NCBI GenBank assembly: GCA_033557465.1
Contig: CM066035.1
Span: 247,212,869-247,276,868 of the forward strand
Direction: 5' to 3'
DNA length: 64,000 nt
Source of the DNA: Ichthyophis bannanicus
Lineage: Eukaryota > Chordata > Amphibia > Gymnophiona > Ichthyophiidae
Below the pieces are notes generated by a model. It was not told where the DNA came from. It searched no databases and saw only the letters and a program-made list of their open reading frames with translations. Every line of letters starts with the position of its first letter. The first letter of the stretch is position 1. Made by a program: the position numbers and the translations under genes. Below are positions 42,720 through 53,123 of this stretch, in pieces.

Positions 42720-43650
42720 TCAAGCATATGGGGTCACATGCACCATGGAGGCCATGTGGCCCAGGAGGCGTAGGAAGACCCTGGAGGCGTAGGAGACCTG
42801 AGGCCTTTGCTGGACCTGGTGTACCAAGTCCAGCAACCGCCTTGCCCTGTCCAGCGGTAGGTAAGCCTTTGCCTGAAGTGTGTCCAGTCTTGCCCCTATG
42901 AACTCCAAGTGTTGAAGGGGGAGTAAAGTGGACTTTTCGTGATTTATAACAACCCTAGGTGCTGGAGCAGGGTGACTGTGCGATCAGTGGCCTGCTGTGC
43001 CTCCTGTGCCGATTGTCCCCTGATGAACCAGTCGTCCAGGTATGGAAAGACGAAGACACCCTGGCTTCTGAGGAAGGCCGCCACCACTGCTAGGCATTTG
43101 GTAAATACCCTTGGAGTGGAAGCTAGGCCAAAGGGAAACACTTTGTACTGGAAGTGGTTTCCTCCGACCACAAACCTGAGGTATTGTCTGTGGTCTGGGT
43201 GTATGAGGATGTGAGTATAAGCATCCTTTAAATCTAACGAGCCTAGCCAGTCTCCCTGGTGGAGGTAAGGCAGTAGGATCCCAAGGGAAAGCATCTTGAA
43301 CTTTTCCCTCACCAGGAACTGGTTTAGATTTCGCAAGCCCAGGATGGGGCGTAGGCCTCCTTTTCTTTTTGGTATGAGGAAATACCTGGAGTAGAAGCCT
43401 TGCCCCTGCAGATGGTGGGGCACTGCTTCCACCGCCTGATCCTTTAGCAGACCTGCCATCTCCTGCAGATGGAGGTTCCTGTGAAGAGGGGGCCTCAGAG
43501 GCTCTCCTGGGAAAAAGGAGGTGGGCACCTGGTGAAAGTGAAGCAAGTAGCCCTGCTGGACTACCTGCAGAACCCAGGTGTCGGTAGTAATGCTGGCCAC
43601 TTGTGAGTGTTGTAAACAGGGGCGCTGGGTGAGAATGTCCACAGTCTTGG
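42720..43650 (-). pseudogene. DIRS copy 3 reverse transcriptase
   Basis: The frame 43,678-42,944 (244 residues) contains SITTDTWVLQVVQQGYLLHF, FYSRYFLIPKRKGGLRPI, LDLKDAYTHILIHP, YKVFPFGLASTPRVFTKCL and the catalytic FPYLDDW at about 43,020-43,040. The frame shifts just after and continues in 42,908-42,720 (MEFIGARLDTLQAKAYLPLD). The catalytic core is intact apart from the shift. It would copy DIRS RNA. Confidence 0.85.
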
Positions 43651-45131
43651 CAAAGGCAAATACTATTATGACTTGCAAAGGATTGTGGGGAATGTAGTCT
43701 ATTCATACCAGAATCAGCCGTTCACAAAATGAGTTGTGTTGCTCGAGTGTAAGCAAAGAAAAAATATATTTTATTCATGGGGTTAATTCTCCCACACAGA
43801 TTTACTTGGTAACACAAAAGGACACTTGCTTTCAGTATTGTACTTAGGAAAAACAAATCATGATATAAGCAACTGAGCTTCTTAAGCAATCAATCAAACA
43901 ATAAAGACCTTGATGGGAAACAGAAAAGGTCTTTCTGAGGGCTCCTGCTAATACCTTTTAGCAGTGCTCCAAAAGCAAAAACAAAACCCAAAAGTAACCA
44001 AAAACTGTTCTTTTTCAAGGATAACTTTCTTCTATTTCACACACAAACAGTAGTTTCCTTTCAGAGCTCACGTGCAACTGTGCATGGCTTAATTACCAAT
44101 AATTAGCCAGCTGCAAACCCCTTTGCTGGTTCACTTTCTCTACGTGGCTCAAATCCTACCCTAAAGCTTTCTTAAACTTTTCTGGGTAGATAAAAGAACA
44201 AATTATATTTCCTTTTGATGGTTGTTGTATTTGTGAAAGTATTTTACCACAGCAGCCTAGACAGGGAGCAATCCATGTATTCATTCTGATCATTTAAAAT
44301 ATCTCCTCCTCCTTCAACTATCATAGAATTAATATCATGGTCTGGCTCAGAGGAATTCCTTAATGAAGCACTCTCAGGATAATATCTGTTTCCCTGCTGT
44401 CTTCCAGATGAAGAGCTAGGGCATAGATCAGAGTTCATACCTGAGCTTCCTTTACTGTTAGGTTTCCTCTCCAGATATCCTGGCCAATAAGTAGTCCAGC
44501 TTTTATGTCCAGCCTTCCAATCAAGATCCCTGGACCCTGGGTCTCTCTTCACATACCTTCTTGCACTGGTCTTAGGGCCCCTTCCAAATGCAGCCGTCTC
44601 CTTCACAGGTGCCGTCCGGGAATTCCTGGCTCTGTAACCCCACTCCTCTGGCTTCCTCCAGTCCAATGGAGTATGCTTGCCTCTGGAATGACTCCCAACA
44701 CACGTACTGCTATGGACTCCTTCTTTAGACCCCCAAGATGTTTTCCTCTTCTTCCTTCCAGGTTGATGATGCTGCTTCCTCTCTCTGTCCTTGAGCTCTG
44801 AGTTCCCCAACTCCATCTGTGTAGAATATGTTTTACTTTTAACTTGTTTAGAGGGATACTCCAACCTAGCACAGTTCAGCTGTGCTGAATCAAGCCCTGC
44901 CCTTGGAGATGAGTGATTGGGGATTACCTCATAGCTCTCCTGATTGAACACACGTTTCCCCACTTCAGCTCTTCTAGAGGCTGTTTGAAACCTGGTGCAT
45001 TCTGGGACTGGTAGTCTTTTATGAAAACATTCTGTTTTATTATTTCTACCAGCAAAGACAGGTTGCTTGTTCAGAGCCAATTCACCTCTATTATAGCTCC
45101 TTCCTGAACTATGATAAGCTTCCTTATCACA
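43636..45131 (-). mobile_element. Long-LTR-like insertion with an ORF in DIRS copy 3
   Basis: The left end TGTCCACAGTC and the internal GGAATGTAGTC match the ends of the 57,816-59,197 element. AATAAA (minus) lies at 43,770-43,775. A long open frame occupies the 5' part. The right boundary and target duplication are not certain: AGAA precedes the left end, but no match was found on the right. It separates the DIRS gag-like end from the RT. Confidence 0.55.
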
Positions 45132-45194
45132 ACGTACAGGGCCAACCTTCCTCCTGTGCAGGGCCAAACCACTGGTGGGAGAGGAGCTATGCAC
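44244..45194 (-). CDS. Unidentified ORF in the long-LTR-like insertion (316 aa)
   Basis: The frame is open for 316 codons; about the first 20 codons come from the DIRS flank. The product is basic and hydrophilic, rich in Ser, Arg, Lys and Gly, with no membrane segment and no catalytic motif I recognise. The C-terminus reads NDQNEYMDCSLSRLLW. The ORF at 58,193-59,113 also ends with an acidic stretch followed by MDCS, and lies at the same relative position in a similar element. I do not recognise the family. It may be an LTR-encoded accessory protein or a leftover gag-like region. Confidence 0.5.
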   Translation of the reverse strand: MHSSSPTSGLALHRRKVGPVRCDKEAYHSSGRSYNRGELALNKQPVFAGRNNKTECFHKRLPVPECTRFQTASRRAEVGKRVFNQESYEVIPNHSSPRAGLDSAQLNCARLEYPSKQVKSKTYSTQMELGNSELKDRERKQHHQPGRKKRKTSWGSKEGVHSSTCVGSHSRGKHTPLDWRKPEEWGYRARNSRTAPVKETAAFGRGPKTSARRYVKRDPGSRDLDWKAGHKSWTTYWPGYLERKPNSKGSSGMNSDLCPSSSSGRQQGNRYYPESASLRNSSEPDHDINSMIVEGGGDILNDQNEYMDCSLSRLLW

Positions 45195-45685
45195 TGGGAG
45201 TCAAAAAACCCCTCCCGGCTGGGTAGGAGCTGGAGCTGGAGGCTTGGAGGTCTTCAGCTTACGGGGGCCATGCCCCTGTCCCCTGGCCTGCTGTCCCTGC
45301 TGGGGAGCTGGGGCGGCCTGGTAAGTGGTGGGGTAGTTTCTGTAAGCTGTACCCTTCCCCGGGAAGAGGGGCTTCTTCCCCGAGGCCTTCTTGTGAGAAG
45401 GGGCAGATGTCTTCTTTGACAACCTTGTCTGGGTCAAGTACTCGGACTCGAGTTCTGCAGCTTTCTCAGTCATTGGTTTGCCGAAGAGGTTGTCTCCCCG
45501 GCACAGGACATCGACCAACTTGTCCTGAACCCATGGCTCTAGGTCCGACGACATGAGCCAGGCCTGATGGCATGCACCGATGCTGGCCATGGCTACTCGG
45601 GCCGAAGCTGTCAGCTGTTCGAGACATGAACTTCGAGCACTCTCTGATCCCTGTGGACAAGGCCTTGAAGCGCTTCAAGGGTTCA
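45190..45685 (-). pseudogene. DIRS copy 3 gag-like C-terminal part
   Basis: The frame 45,590-45,201 reads MASIGACHQAWLMSSDLEPW and WVQDKLVDVLCRGDN. It corresponds to WVQDKLANVPCQGG in copy 1 (about 19,715-19,755). The proline-rich end APAPTQPGGVFDS matches the GGAFDS of copy 1. Upstream text lies beyond the CR1 insertion at about 50,490. Confidence 0.75.
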
Positions 45686-45832
45686 TAAGAACATAAGAAC
45701 ATAAGATATGCCATACTGGGTCAGACCAAGGTCCATCAAGCCCAGTATTCTGTTTCCAACAGTGGCCAATCTAGGTCATACGTACCTAGCAGTTACCCCA
45801 AGGGACACAGGTTCCACAATGCTTGTATTGGT

Positions 45833-48816
45833 TCAAGCATTGATATCCTGGGTCCCGTAATGGTTTATGGACCTTTCCTCCAGGAACTTGTCCAAACCTT
45901 TTTTAAACCCAGCTACACTAACAGCCTTTACTACATCCTCCGGTAACAAATTCCAGAGTTTGATTACACGTTGAGTGAAAAAATATTTTCTTTTATTAGT
46001 CTTAAATAGTTTACCCTGTAGCTTCATTGCATGTCCCCTAGTCTTTCTATATTCTGATAAGGTAAACAATCGATCTACGTTTACCCGTTCCACTCCGTTC
46101 ATTAATTTATAGACTTCTATCATATCTCCCCTCAGCCGTCTCTTTTCCAGGTTAAAGAGCCCCAACCTTTTTAGCCTTTCTTCATAGGAGTAGCCTTCCA
46201 TCCCCTTTACCATTTTGGTGGCTCTTCTCTGAACCTTTTCTAAAATTGCTATATCCTTTTTAAGATATGGCGACCAGAATTGCACACAATATTCAAGGTG
46301 CGGTCTCACCATGGAACGATATAGAGGCATTATAATATCTTTTGTTTATTTTCCATTCCTTTCCTTATCATACCTAGCATTCTATTTGCTCTCTTGGCCG
46401 CCGCTGCACACTGGGCCGAGGGTTTTAACATGGTATCCACAAGGACGCCTAAATCTTTTTCTTGGGTGGTGGTTCCTAATGTGGAACCTTGCATCGTGTA
46501 ACCATAGTTTGGGTTGTTCTTCCCTAGGTGCATAACCTTTCACTTCTCCACATTAAATTTCATCTGCCATTTTGATGCCCAGTCTTCCAATTTATCAAGA
46601 TCCTCTTGCAATTTTCCACAATCCTCCTGGGTTTTAACAACTTTAAATAGTTTTGTGTCATCAGCAAATTTGATAACCTCACTCGTTATTCCACTTTCCA
46701 GGTCATTTATGAATATGTCAAAAAGCAGCGGACCCAGCACAGATCCCTGGGGTACACCACTATTCACCTTTCTCCATTGGGAAAATTGGCCATTTAGCCC
46801 TACCCTCTGCTTTCTATCTTTTAACCAGTTCCTGATCCACAGTAGTACACTGCCTCCTATCCCATGACTCTTTAGTTTTGCCAAAAGTCTCTCATGAGGG
46901 ACCTTGTCAAAGGCTTTCTGAAAGTCCAGATACACAATATCAACCGACTCACCTTTGTCCACCTGTTTATTCACTCCTTCAAAAAAACATAACAGATTAG
47001 TAAGACAAGATCTTCCTTGTCTAAAGCCATGTTGGCTGTCTCCCATTAGGTCATGACTATCTATATGCTGAGTAATTTTATTCTTTATGATGGTTTCTAC
47101 CATTTTTCCCGGTACTGATGTCAGGCTCACCGGTCTGTAGTTTCCCGGATCACCCCTCGAACCCTTTTTAAAAATTGGTGTTACATTGGCGATCCTCCAA
47201 TCCTCAGGTATTAGAGATGATTTTAATGATAGTTCACAGATTACTGATAGCAGGTCTGCAATCTCAAATTTCAGTTCTTTCAACACCCTTGGATGTATAC
47301 CATCCGGCCCAGGTGATTTGCTACTCTTCAGTTTATCTAATAGTTGTAGGACATCTTCCCGATGTATCGATATTTCCTTCAATTCTTCCACACCTTTAAA
47401 TACCACTTCAGTCGTGGGTAACATCCCTACATCTTCCTCAGTAAAGACCGAAGCAAAGAATTCATTCAGTCTCTCCGCTATCGCCCTTGTCGCCTCTTAG
47501 TGCTCCTTTAACCCCTTTATCATCTAATGGACCAACTGACTCTCTCACGGGTTTTTTGCTACGAATGTACTTGAAAAGGTCTTATTTCGCGTTTTTGCTT
47601 CCGCAGCAAGCTTCTTCTCAAATTCTCTCTTTGCCTGCCTTATCAATGCCTTGCATTTGACTTGCCAGTGCTTGTGCTGTTTCCAGGTTTCATCATTTGG
47701 CTCTTTTTTCCATTTCTTGAAAGATGCTTTTTTGGCAACAACAGCCTCTCTGACCTCAGCTTTAAACCATGCTGGCAATTTTTTGGACTTCCTTCCACTT
47801 TTCTTAAAGCGTGGAATACAGCTGGTCTGGGCTTCCAAGATAGTATTTTTCAACAACACCCAAGCTTGATGTACGTCTTTAACCTTTGCAACTGCTCCTT
47901 TTAGTTTTTTCTTAACTGTTTTCCTCATTCTATCATAGTCTCCCTTTCGAAAGTTAAAGGGTAGTACTGTGGATTTCCTTACTATCCCTCCTCCACTAAT
48001 TAAATCAAAGGCGATCATGCTATGATCACTATTGCCAAGTGGCCCCAACACCCTTATCTCTTGCACTACATCTGGTGTTCCACTAAGGACTAGGTCTAAT
48101 ATTGCTTCCCCTCTGGTCGGTTCATGAACCAGCTGCTCCAAGAAGCAGTCATTTATTTCATCTAGGAACTTTATCTCCCTAGCATGTCCTGTTGTGACAC
48201 TGACCCAGTCGATGCCGGGGTAATTGAAATCACCCATTATTATTACTGCACTGTAACTTTTGCTAGCTTCCTTGATTTCTTTGAGCATTTCATCATCCAT
48301 TTGTTCATTCTGGCCAGGCGGACGATAGTACACCCCCACTGCCATCGCCTTCCCCTTTTTACATGGAATTTCAATCCATAGAGATTCTACAGCAAATTTT
48401 GTTTCTTGCAAAACTTTAATCCTTTCTGACTCAATGCCCTCTCTAACATAAAGCGCAACCCCTCCACCAATTTGATCAGCTCTATCATTTCGATATAGTT
48501 TGTACCCAGGTATCACAGTGTCCCACTGGTTGTCCTCCTTCCACCATGTCTCTGATATTCCAATCATATCTAACCTCTCGTTTAGTGCTATATATTCTAA
48601 CTCTCCCATCTTGTTTTGTAGACTTCTAGCATTTGCATACAAGCATTTTAGAGACTGTATTTTATTCATATTAATTTGGCTATTGGTAGACATGGGTAAT
48701 TTGGGATCTTTAAGTTCTGTCTGCTCCATACTCGAGGGCATTTGGGCTACTTTACTCTTTTTTGGAACCTCTCTGCTTTTTGTAGTATCCTTCAAGGATA
48801 CATTCTTCCGAACCAT
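45833..48816 (-). pseudogene. CR1 (third) ORF2: endonuclease and reverse transcriptase
   Basis: The endonuclease frame is 48,816-47,545 (423 residues), with LKCLYANARSLQNKM, ISETWW, IIMGDFNYPGIDW and GNSDHSMIAF. The RT frame is 47,424-46,540, with SPGPDGIHPRVLKEL, GNYRPVSLTS, GVPQGSVLGPLLF and the catalytic FADDTKLF. The C-terminal part is 46,533-45,833. Breaks: one or more frame changes at 47,424-47,545, a Cys-to-stop change at 46,540-46,542 in the NVEKCK motif, and a frame change near 46,330. Apart from these the domains are well preserved. Confidence 0.88.
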
Positions 48817-48878
48817 GCGCTCTTGGGCGACTGTCGGCTTTCCCCTATTATCTAGTTTAAAAGCTGCTCTATCTCCTT

Positions 48879-49772
48879 TTAAAAGGTTAATGCCAGCAGC
48901 CTGGTTCCATCCCGGTTAAGGTGAAGCCCATCCCTTCGGAAGAGCCCCTCCTTTCCCCAGAATGTTCCCCAGTTCCTAACAAATCTGAACCCCTCATCTC
49001 TGCACCATTGTCTCATCCACGCATTGAGACTCCGGAGCTCTGCCTGCCTATTGGGTCCTGCGCGTGGAACGGGAAGCATTTTGGAGAACGCTACCCTGGA
49101 AGTTCTGGATTTCAACTTCCTACCTAAAAGCCTAAATTTAGCTTCCAGAACCTCCCTACCACATTTTCCTATGTCATTGGTACCAACATGTACCAAGACA
49201 GCAGACTCCTCCCCAGCACTATCTAAGACCTTATCTAGGTGGCGTGTGAGGTCCGCTACCTTCGCACCAGGCAGGCATGTTACCAGGCGATCCTCACGTC
49301 CACCAGCCACCCAGCTATCTACATGCCTAATGATCGAATCACCAACTATAACTGCTGTCCTAACCCTTCCCGCATGGGCACTTGGCCCTGGAGAAACCTC
49401 CTCGGTGCGAGAGGGGTTTACATCACCTGGAGGACAGGTCCTAGTTACAGGATCACTTCCTGCCACACCAGGGTGATGCTCTCCTGTCACGTGACCTCTC
49501 TCCTCCATGGCAACAGGGATGCTGCCAGACTGGAGGTGGGACTTCAGGACTATATCCCTGTAGGTCTCGTCTATGTACCTCTCTGTCTGTCTTATGTTTT
49601 CCAAGTCTGCTACTCTAGCCTCTAGAGAACGGACTCGTTCCCTGAGAGCAGAGAGCTCCTTGCACCTAGTGCACACGTAAGACCTCTCACCAGCTGGGAG
49701 AAAATCATACATGTGACACTCAATGCAAAAGACTGGAAAGCCCACATCCCGCTGCTGGACTGCTGTCTGCAT
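48879..49772 (-). CDS. CR1 ORF1: zinc-finger, coiled-coil, SGNH esterase-type protein
   Basis: The 297-codon frame is unbroken. The N-terminus has paired cysteines (CIECHMYDF and YVCTRCKEL) that could bind zinc, followed by a short coiled coil (LRERVRSLEARVADLENIR). The main domain is SGNH/GDSL-like: VIVGDSIIRHVD supplies the catalytic Ser (about residue 143), HVGTNDIG the Asn block, and RRDGLHLNRDG the Asp and His. CR1 ORF1 proteins with esterase domains are known; their role is RNA-protein or lipid association in the retrotransposition complex. The triad is intact. A Met further downstream is possible as start, but this one keeps the zinc motif. Confidence 0.88.
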   Translation of the reverse strand: MQTAVQQRDVGFPVFCIECHMYDFLPAGERSYVCTRCKELSALRERVRSLEARVADLENIRQTERYIDETYRDIVLKSHLQSGSIPVAMEERGHVTGEHHPGVAGSDPVTRTCPPGDVNPSRTEEVSPGPSAHAGRVRTAVIVGDSIIRHVDSWVAGGREDRLVTCLPGAKVADLTRHLDKVLDSAGEESAVLVHVGTNDIGKCGREVLEAKFRLLGRKLKSRTSRVAFSKMLPVPRAGPNRQAELRSLNAWMRQWCRDEGFRFVRNWGTFWGKEGLFRRDGLHLNRDGTRLLALTF

Positions 49773-50490
49773 ATTAGTTTTAAGTTTGTGTTTAGATCTT
49801 TAAGTTCTATATGTACTAAAGGGTGCAATGGATATTTATACCACTAAAACTGTACCTAAGAAGTTTAATATACCTTGTTCACCTGAAGCTTAATTAATCT
49901 CAGGTCCTTGGTGTATGACTGATTTGGGTAATGAGCTTCACCTGAGAGCACCTCCTGTCTTTTAAGTTGTGCAAGTACCTATAAAGCTGTGATTTTCCCA
50001 GGGGAGGGTGGGTGTGGGGAGGGAGGGAGGGATATAACACTTATTAAAAAAGGGCTGCTACACAGTACCTTGTCCTGTGCTGCTGAGGAAAACTATATTC
50101 TGATTTGATTTAAATTATAGCTCTTTGCTGCTACTAGGCTCTAACCTATTATGAAATTTAAACTACAAGCTCTCTGCTGGATTCTGAAATTAACCAGAAA
50201 GCTCTCTTCTGTGTTTTAATTTGAAACTAAAAGTACTTTGCTGATGCTAGGCCCTGAGTGACTATGAAATTTAAACTACAGCTGTCTACTGGGTATGAAA
50301 GGTAACCAGAAAGTTCTCTTCTGTGTTTTTAAATTGAATCTTAAACTGTTGCTACTAGGCCCTGACTGATTTAACAAAAAAAATAGTGGGTTCACAGATT
50401 AATTAGCTTTAAAAGAAAAAAAATTCCTTTCAGAAAAATTCCCAGAAGTATATACTCACAATTTCAGATTTCTCTCCAGAAGTAACAGCC
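49773..50490 (-). promoter_or_regulatory. CR1 (third) 5' UTR
   Basis: No coding frame. The region is A/T-rich with two related blocks (ACTATGAAATTTAAACTAC-like words near 50,145-50,165 and 50,258-50,280, each followed by AGCTCTCTGCTGG-like text). They form a degenerate tandem repeat of about 115 bp, possibly promoter subunits as in other LINEs. Confidence 0.5.
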
Positions 50491-52003
50491 CCCCTTTCCA
50501 GTCCTCAGACAGGCCAGCCGAGAACCTGGCAATCTTCTTTGCCAGGTCCTGCAAGTATATGCCCATGTACAGCTGGTAAGTTTGGACATGGCATGACAGC
50601 ATCGAGCCCTGGCAGCTCTTTCTGCCAAGGGTGTCCAGGTTCCGGGCCTCCTGGCCGGGAGGCACCAAGGAGTGCGTTTTTTGGCTTTTCAGCCAGTGCA
50701 TGGCCGATTCCACAACCATGGAGTTGTGCGGCAGCTGCGCTTTCTGGATCCCAGGACTCTTGCGGACTCGATAGATGGAATCGACCTGCTTCCTGAGCAC
50801 TGGCATCGATGCTGGGGACTCCCACATGCGGAGGCACTGGTACAGTAAGGGCCTCCTTCGGGGGAAAGTCATACTGGAGGGCATCGAGCTCCTCAGCTCG
50901 AGGCTCCTCCTCGGCATCCGCAAGGAATGCCAAAGCCTTGGCCATATCCCTGATGATGTCCAAGAACCGAGTGTCCTCCAGAGGGGACTTAGTCCGAGGC
51001 TCTGAACCTGGAGAGTCTGATGGGACTGACCGGGTCTGGAAGGTGTCTGGGGAGTCTTCCTCCTCTGTCTCCCACGCCAAGTCCGCCGAGGAGGACTCGA
51101 TGGGCTCCGGCCTCGAGGGCTTCGAGCCCAACCGCCCTGACGCTGAGGGCACCAGCATCGATGACCTCGGTCCCTAATGGGAGGTTGAGGGGGACCTTGG
51201 CCGAGGATCGACTCGAGACCTGATCGACTCGAGGATTGGCTCGGCCTCCGGCGTCGACTTCGACTTCGACATCGACGTTCCGGTGGTCAGGGCGGATGGA
51301 CCGGCGAGACCGGTCATCAGTGCCCACTGCTGCTCCATGAAGGCAGCCATACTTCTCTCCAGGGCCGCCAACCTGAGACCGAGCTCAGAAGGCTCTCAGC
51401 TCCCGGCTCAGGTCCCGATGTCGGCTCTACCGGAGGAGAGTCCACGAGGACAACAGAAGTTACCTTGTCCGGCGTCTCCGGCTCCCTGCGAGGTTGTTTA
51501 GCTGGCCGCTCTGACTCCGAAGACCCAGGGCGGCGGTCCGGGCTCCGTGGCCTGGAACCCGAGGGCCTAAGCCGATCAGAGGCATCCAGCGACACTGCCC
51601 TCACGAGTTTCTTCTTCCTCCAGTGTTCCCTGGAGGGAGACCCTCGCTCAGAAGACCCACGACGGTGCTCGGGCTCCGATTCCCGAGATGTCAAGGCTTC
51701 TGACGAGGTCCGGGCCCGGCCGGAGGCGGACTCGGAAAAAATCCTGTCACGCTGCTGCTGCCTGCTTCTCAAAGACTTCGAAGACATCTTACTACACGGC
51801 CCACAGACCACCGGGTCATGGTCGGGGCCGAGGCATCGGAGGCAGCAGTCGGGTGTGTCGGTAAGAGACATCAGTTTCTTACACCAATCACATTTTTTAA
51901 ACCTGCTGGCAGCCATTGGGAGGAAAAAGGGCCCCTGTGAGGTCAAACAACCAGGCTGCCAGTGAAAACTACAAAGAGCATGAACGCTAGTCATGAAGGA
52001 CAA
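50491..52003 (-). pseudogene. DIRS copy 3 gag-like N-terminal part
   Basis: The frame 52,003-51,317 (228 residues) carries CDWCKKLMSLTDTPDC followed by CLRCLGPDHDP, the Cys-rich motif also seen in copies 1 and 2. A Ser/Arg-rich segment follows. The frames 51,327-50,989 and 51,158-50,505 continue, with DIIRDMAKALAFL and PPKEALTVPVPP, and end at the CR1. The frame changes at about 51,150-51,320. Confidence 0.75.
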
Positions 52004-52322
52004 AAATGAAAAATAGGACCAGACTCGATACGGTGTACCGAGCCGAGGGCAGGAAGGGGAACCGGTGTCGACTGGGAAGCTGAAAAAATAATGATCAACT
52101 TTTCTACTGTTTTCACAGTGGAAACAGGACCATGTCCGTTGGGCTCCGTGGAAAAAAGAAGACTGAGCAAGATGGCACCCTTAGGCGGGAAAGGGACCAC
52201 GCATGCACGATGCAATTCCAAAGGCTTTTTTTGAAAGCTGGGGAATTGCTCCGCATGAGGGCTCCATCAGCGCCGACGTCACCCATATGTGAGGACTGAC
52301 TTTCTGCTTGTTCCTGGAAAAA
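52004..52322 (-). repeat. DIRS copy 3 5' UTR and terminal repeat
   Basis: The minus strand starts TTTCCAGGAACAAGCAGAAA and includes CTCACATATGGGTGACGTCGGCGC (about 52,270-52,295). The copy 3 left end carries the complementary sequence near 40,290-40,320. No coding frame precedes 52,003. Confidence 0.65.
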
Positions 52323-52549
52323 CTATTGGCACAAAAACAACAAGCACCCCCAATACACCCGCAGGCAAGATTCCTGCAGGCAGGGAAAAAAGACAGGCAA
52401 AGGATCAACAGCGGTAGCAAGCCCTTGGCAGACGACCTACCGGCACGAGCTCTCTCCTAGCGATGGGGCGAGCTGCTGGAGAGATGGAGCCAAGTGGGGC
52501 TGGCGATCTACCTCTGACCCCTCCATGATCTACCTGTTGGACATGCCTG
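52323..52549 (-). mobile_element. hAT transposon right end
   Basis: These 227 bp follow the DIRS end and finish with the inverted repeat GTTGGACATGCCTG. Subterminal CATGATCTAC matches the GTCATGATCTAC near the left end (37,506-37,517). No coding sequence is seen. Confidence 0.75.
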
Positions 52550-52557
52550 CACCATAT

Positions 52558-53123
52558 CAACCGACTCAACTTTGTCTATCTATTTCTTCACACCTTCAAA
52601 AAAACCATAACAGATTAGTAAGACAAGACCTTCCTTGGCTAAAGCCATCTTGGCTGTCTCGTTAAGCCATGACTACATGTTCAGTAATTTTGTTCTTTAT
52701 AATAGTTTCTACCATTTTTCCTGGTACTGATGTCAGGCTCACCAGTCTATAGTTTCCTTGATCACTCCTGCAACCCTTTTTAAAAATTGGTGTTAAATTG
52801 GCCATCCTCCAATCTTTGGGTATTACAGATGATTTTTAATGATTGTTCACAGATTACTAATAGTAGGTCTGCAATCTCATATTTCAGTTCTTTCAACACC
52901 CTCAGATGTATACCATCCAGTCCCGGTGCTTTGCTACTACTTAGTTTATCAAACAGTTATAAAACATCTTCCTGGTATATCGATATTTCTTTAAATTTTT
53001 CTGCGGCATCACCTTTAAATACCATTTCAGTTGTGGGTAACATCCCTACATCTTCCTCAGTAAAGATCGAATTAATTCTTTGTTTCAATCTCTCTGCTAT
53101 GGTCTTGCCCCCTACCCATTATG
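52558..53123 (-). pseudogene. CR1 (second) upstream RT remnant
   Basis: The minus strand matches the RT segment of the third CR1 at 46,930-47,440. The + strand words CATAACAGATTAGTAAGACA and CCTGGTACTGATGTCAGGCT correspond. It is decayed with many stops, more than the third CR1, consistent with being older. It ends at the target duplication GCCCTAAG. Confidence 0.75.

Larger units (their letters stand above)
45686..50490 (-). mobile_element. CR1-type LINE (third), nearly full length
   Basis: The 3' end is the repeated AAGAACATAAGAACATAAG (left). ORF2 spans 48,816-45,833 and ORF1 49,772-48,879. A 5' UTR extends right to about 50,490, where DIRS copy 3 gag resumes. It has about 4.8 kb, the most complete CR1 here. 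The DIRS reading SAGLSEDWKG continues across the site as PLKRFKALS on the other side. Exact target duplication is unclear. Confidence 0.85.
40234..52322 (-). mobile_element. DIRS copy 3, nested in the hAT element
   Basis: It reads on the minus strand from about 52,322 (TTTCCAGGAACAAGCAGAAA) to 40,234 (GTAACTACACTTT). Its gag-like region spans about 52,003-50,490 and 45,685-45,190, RT 43,650-42,720, RNase H and next domain 42,713-41,757, and YR 41,598-40,606. It is the best preserved of the three DIRS copies. Two later insertions lie in the gag region: a CR1 (45,686 to about 50,490) and a long-LTR-like element (43,636 to about 45,131). The internal complementary region is at about 40,496-40,600. 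Confidence 0.88.
37483..52549 (-). mobile_element. hAT transposon carrying DIRS copy 3
   Basis: The termini CAGGCATGTCCAAC (37,483-37,496) and GTTGGACATGCCTG (52,536-52,549) are exact 14-bp inverted repeats. The flanks CACTATAT (37,475-37,482) and CACCATAT (52,550-52,557) form an 8-bp duplication with one change. Transposase remnants lie at 37,970-39,850 on the minus strand. Without the 12-kb DIRS insertion the element would be about 3 kb, normal for hAT. Confidence 0.88.
36503..53123 (-). mobile_element. CR1-type LINE (second), split by a hAT transposon
   Basis: The 8-bp duplication GCCCTAAG (36,495-36,502 and 53,124-53,131) flanks the whole. The 3' end is at the left (AACATAAGATATGCC). CR1 sequence covers 36,503-37,482 (C-terminal part and 3' UTR) and 52,558-53,123 (upstream RT part). 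The two halves join in the CR1 phrase TCCAGATACACTATATCAACC. The hAT element lies in between. Stops and frameshifts are scattered. The 5' end is truncated at 53,123. Confidence 0.85.

Noticed and set aside
48500..49625. Plus-strand frames of up to 150 codons opposite the CR1 ORFs
   Set aside because: They are antisense shadows of the endonuclease and esterase ORF, which carry clear motifs.
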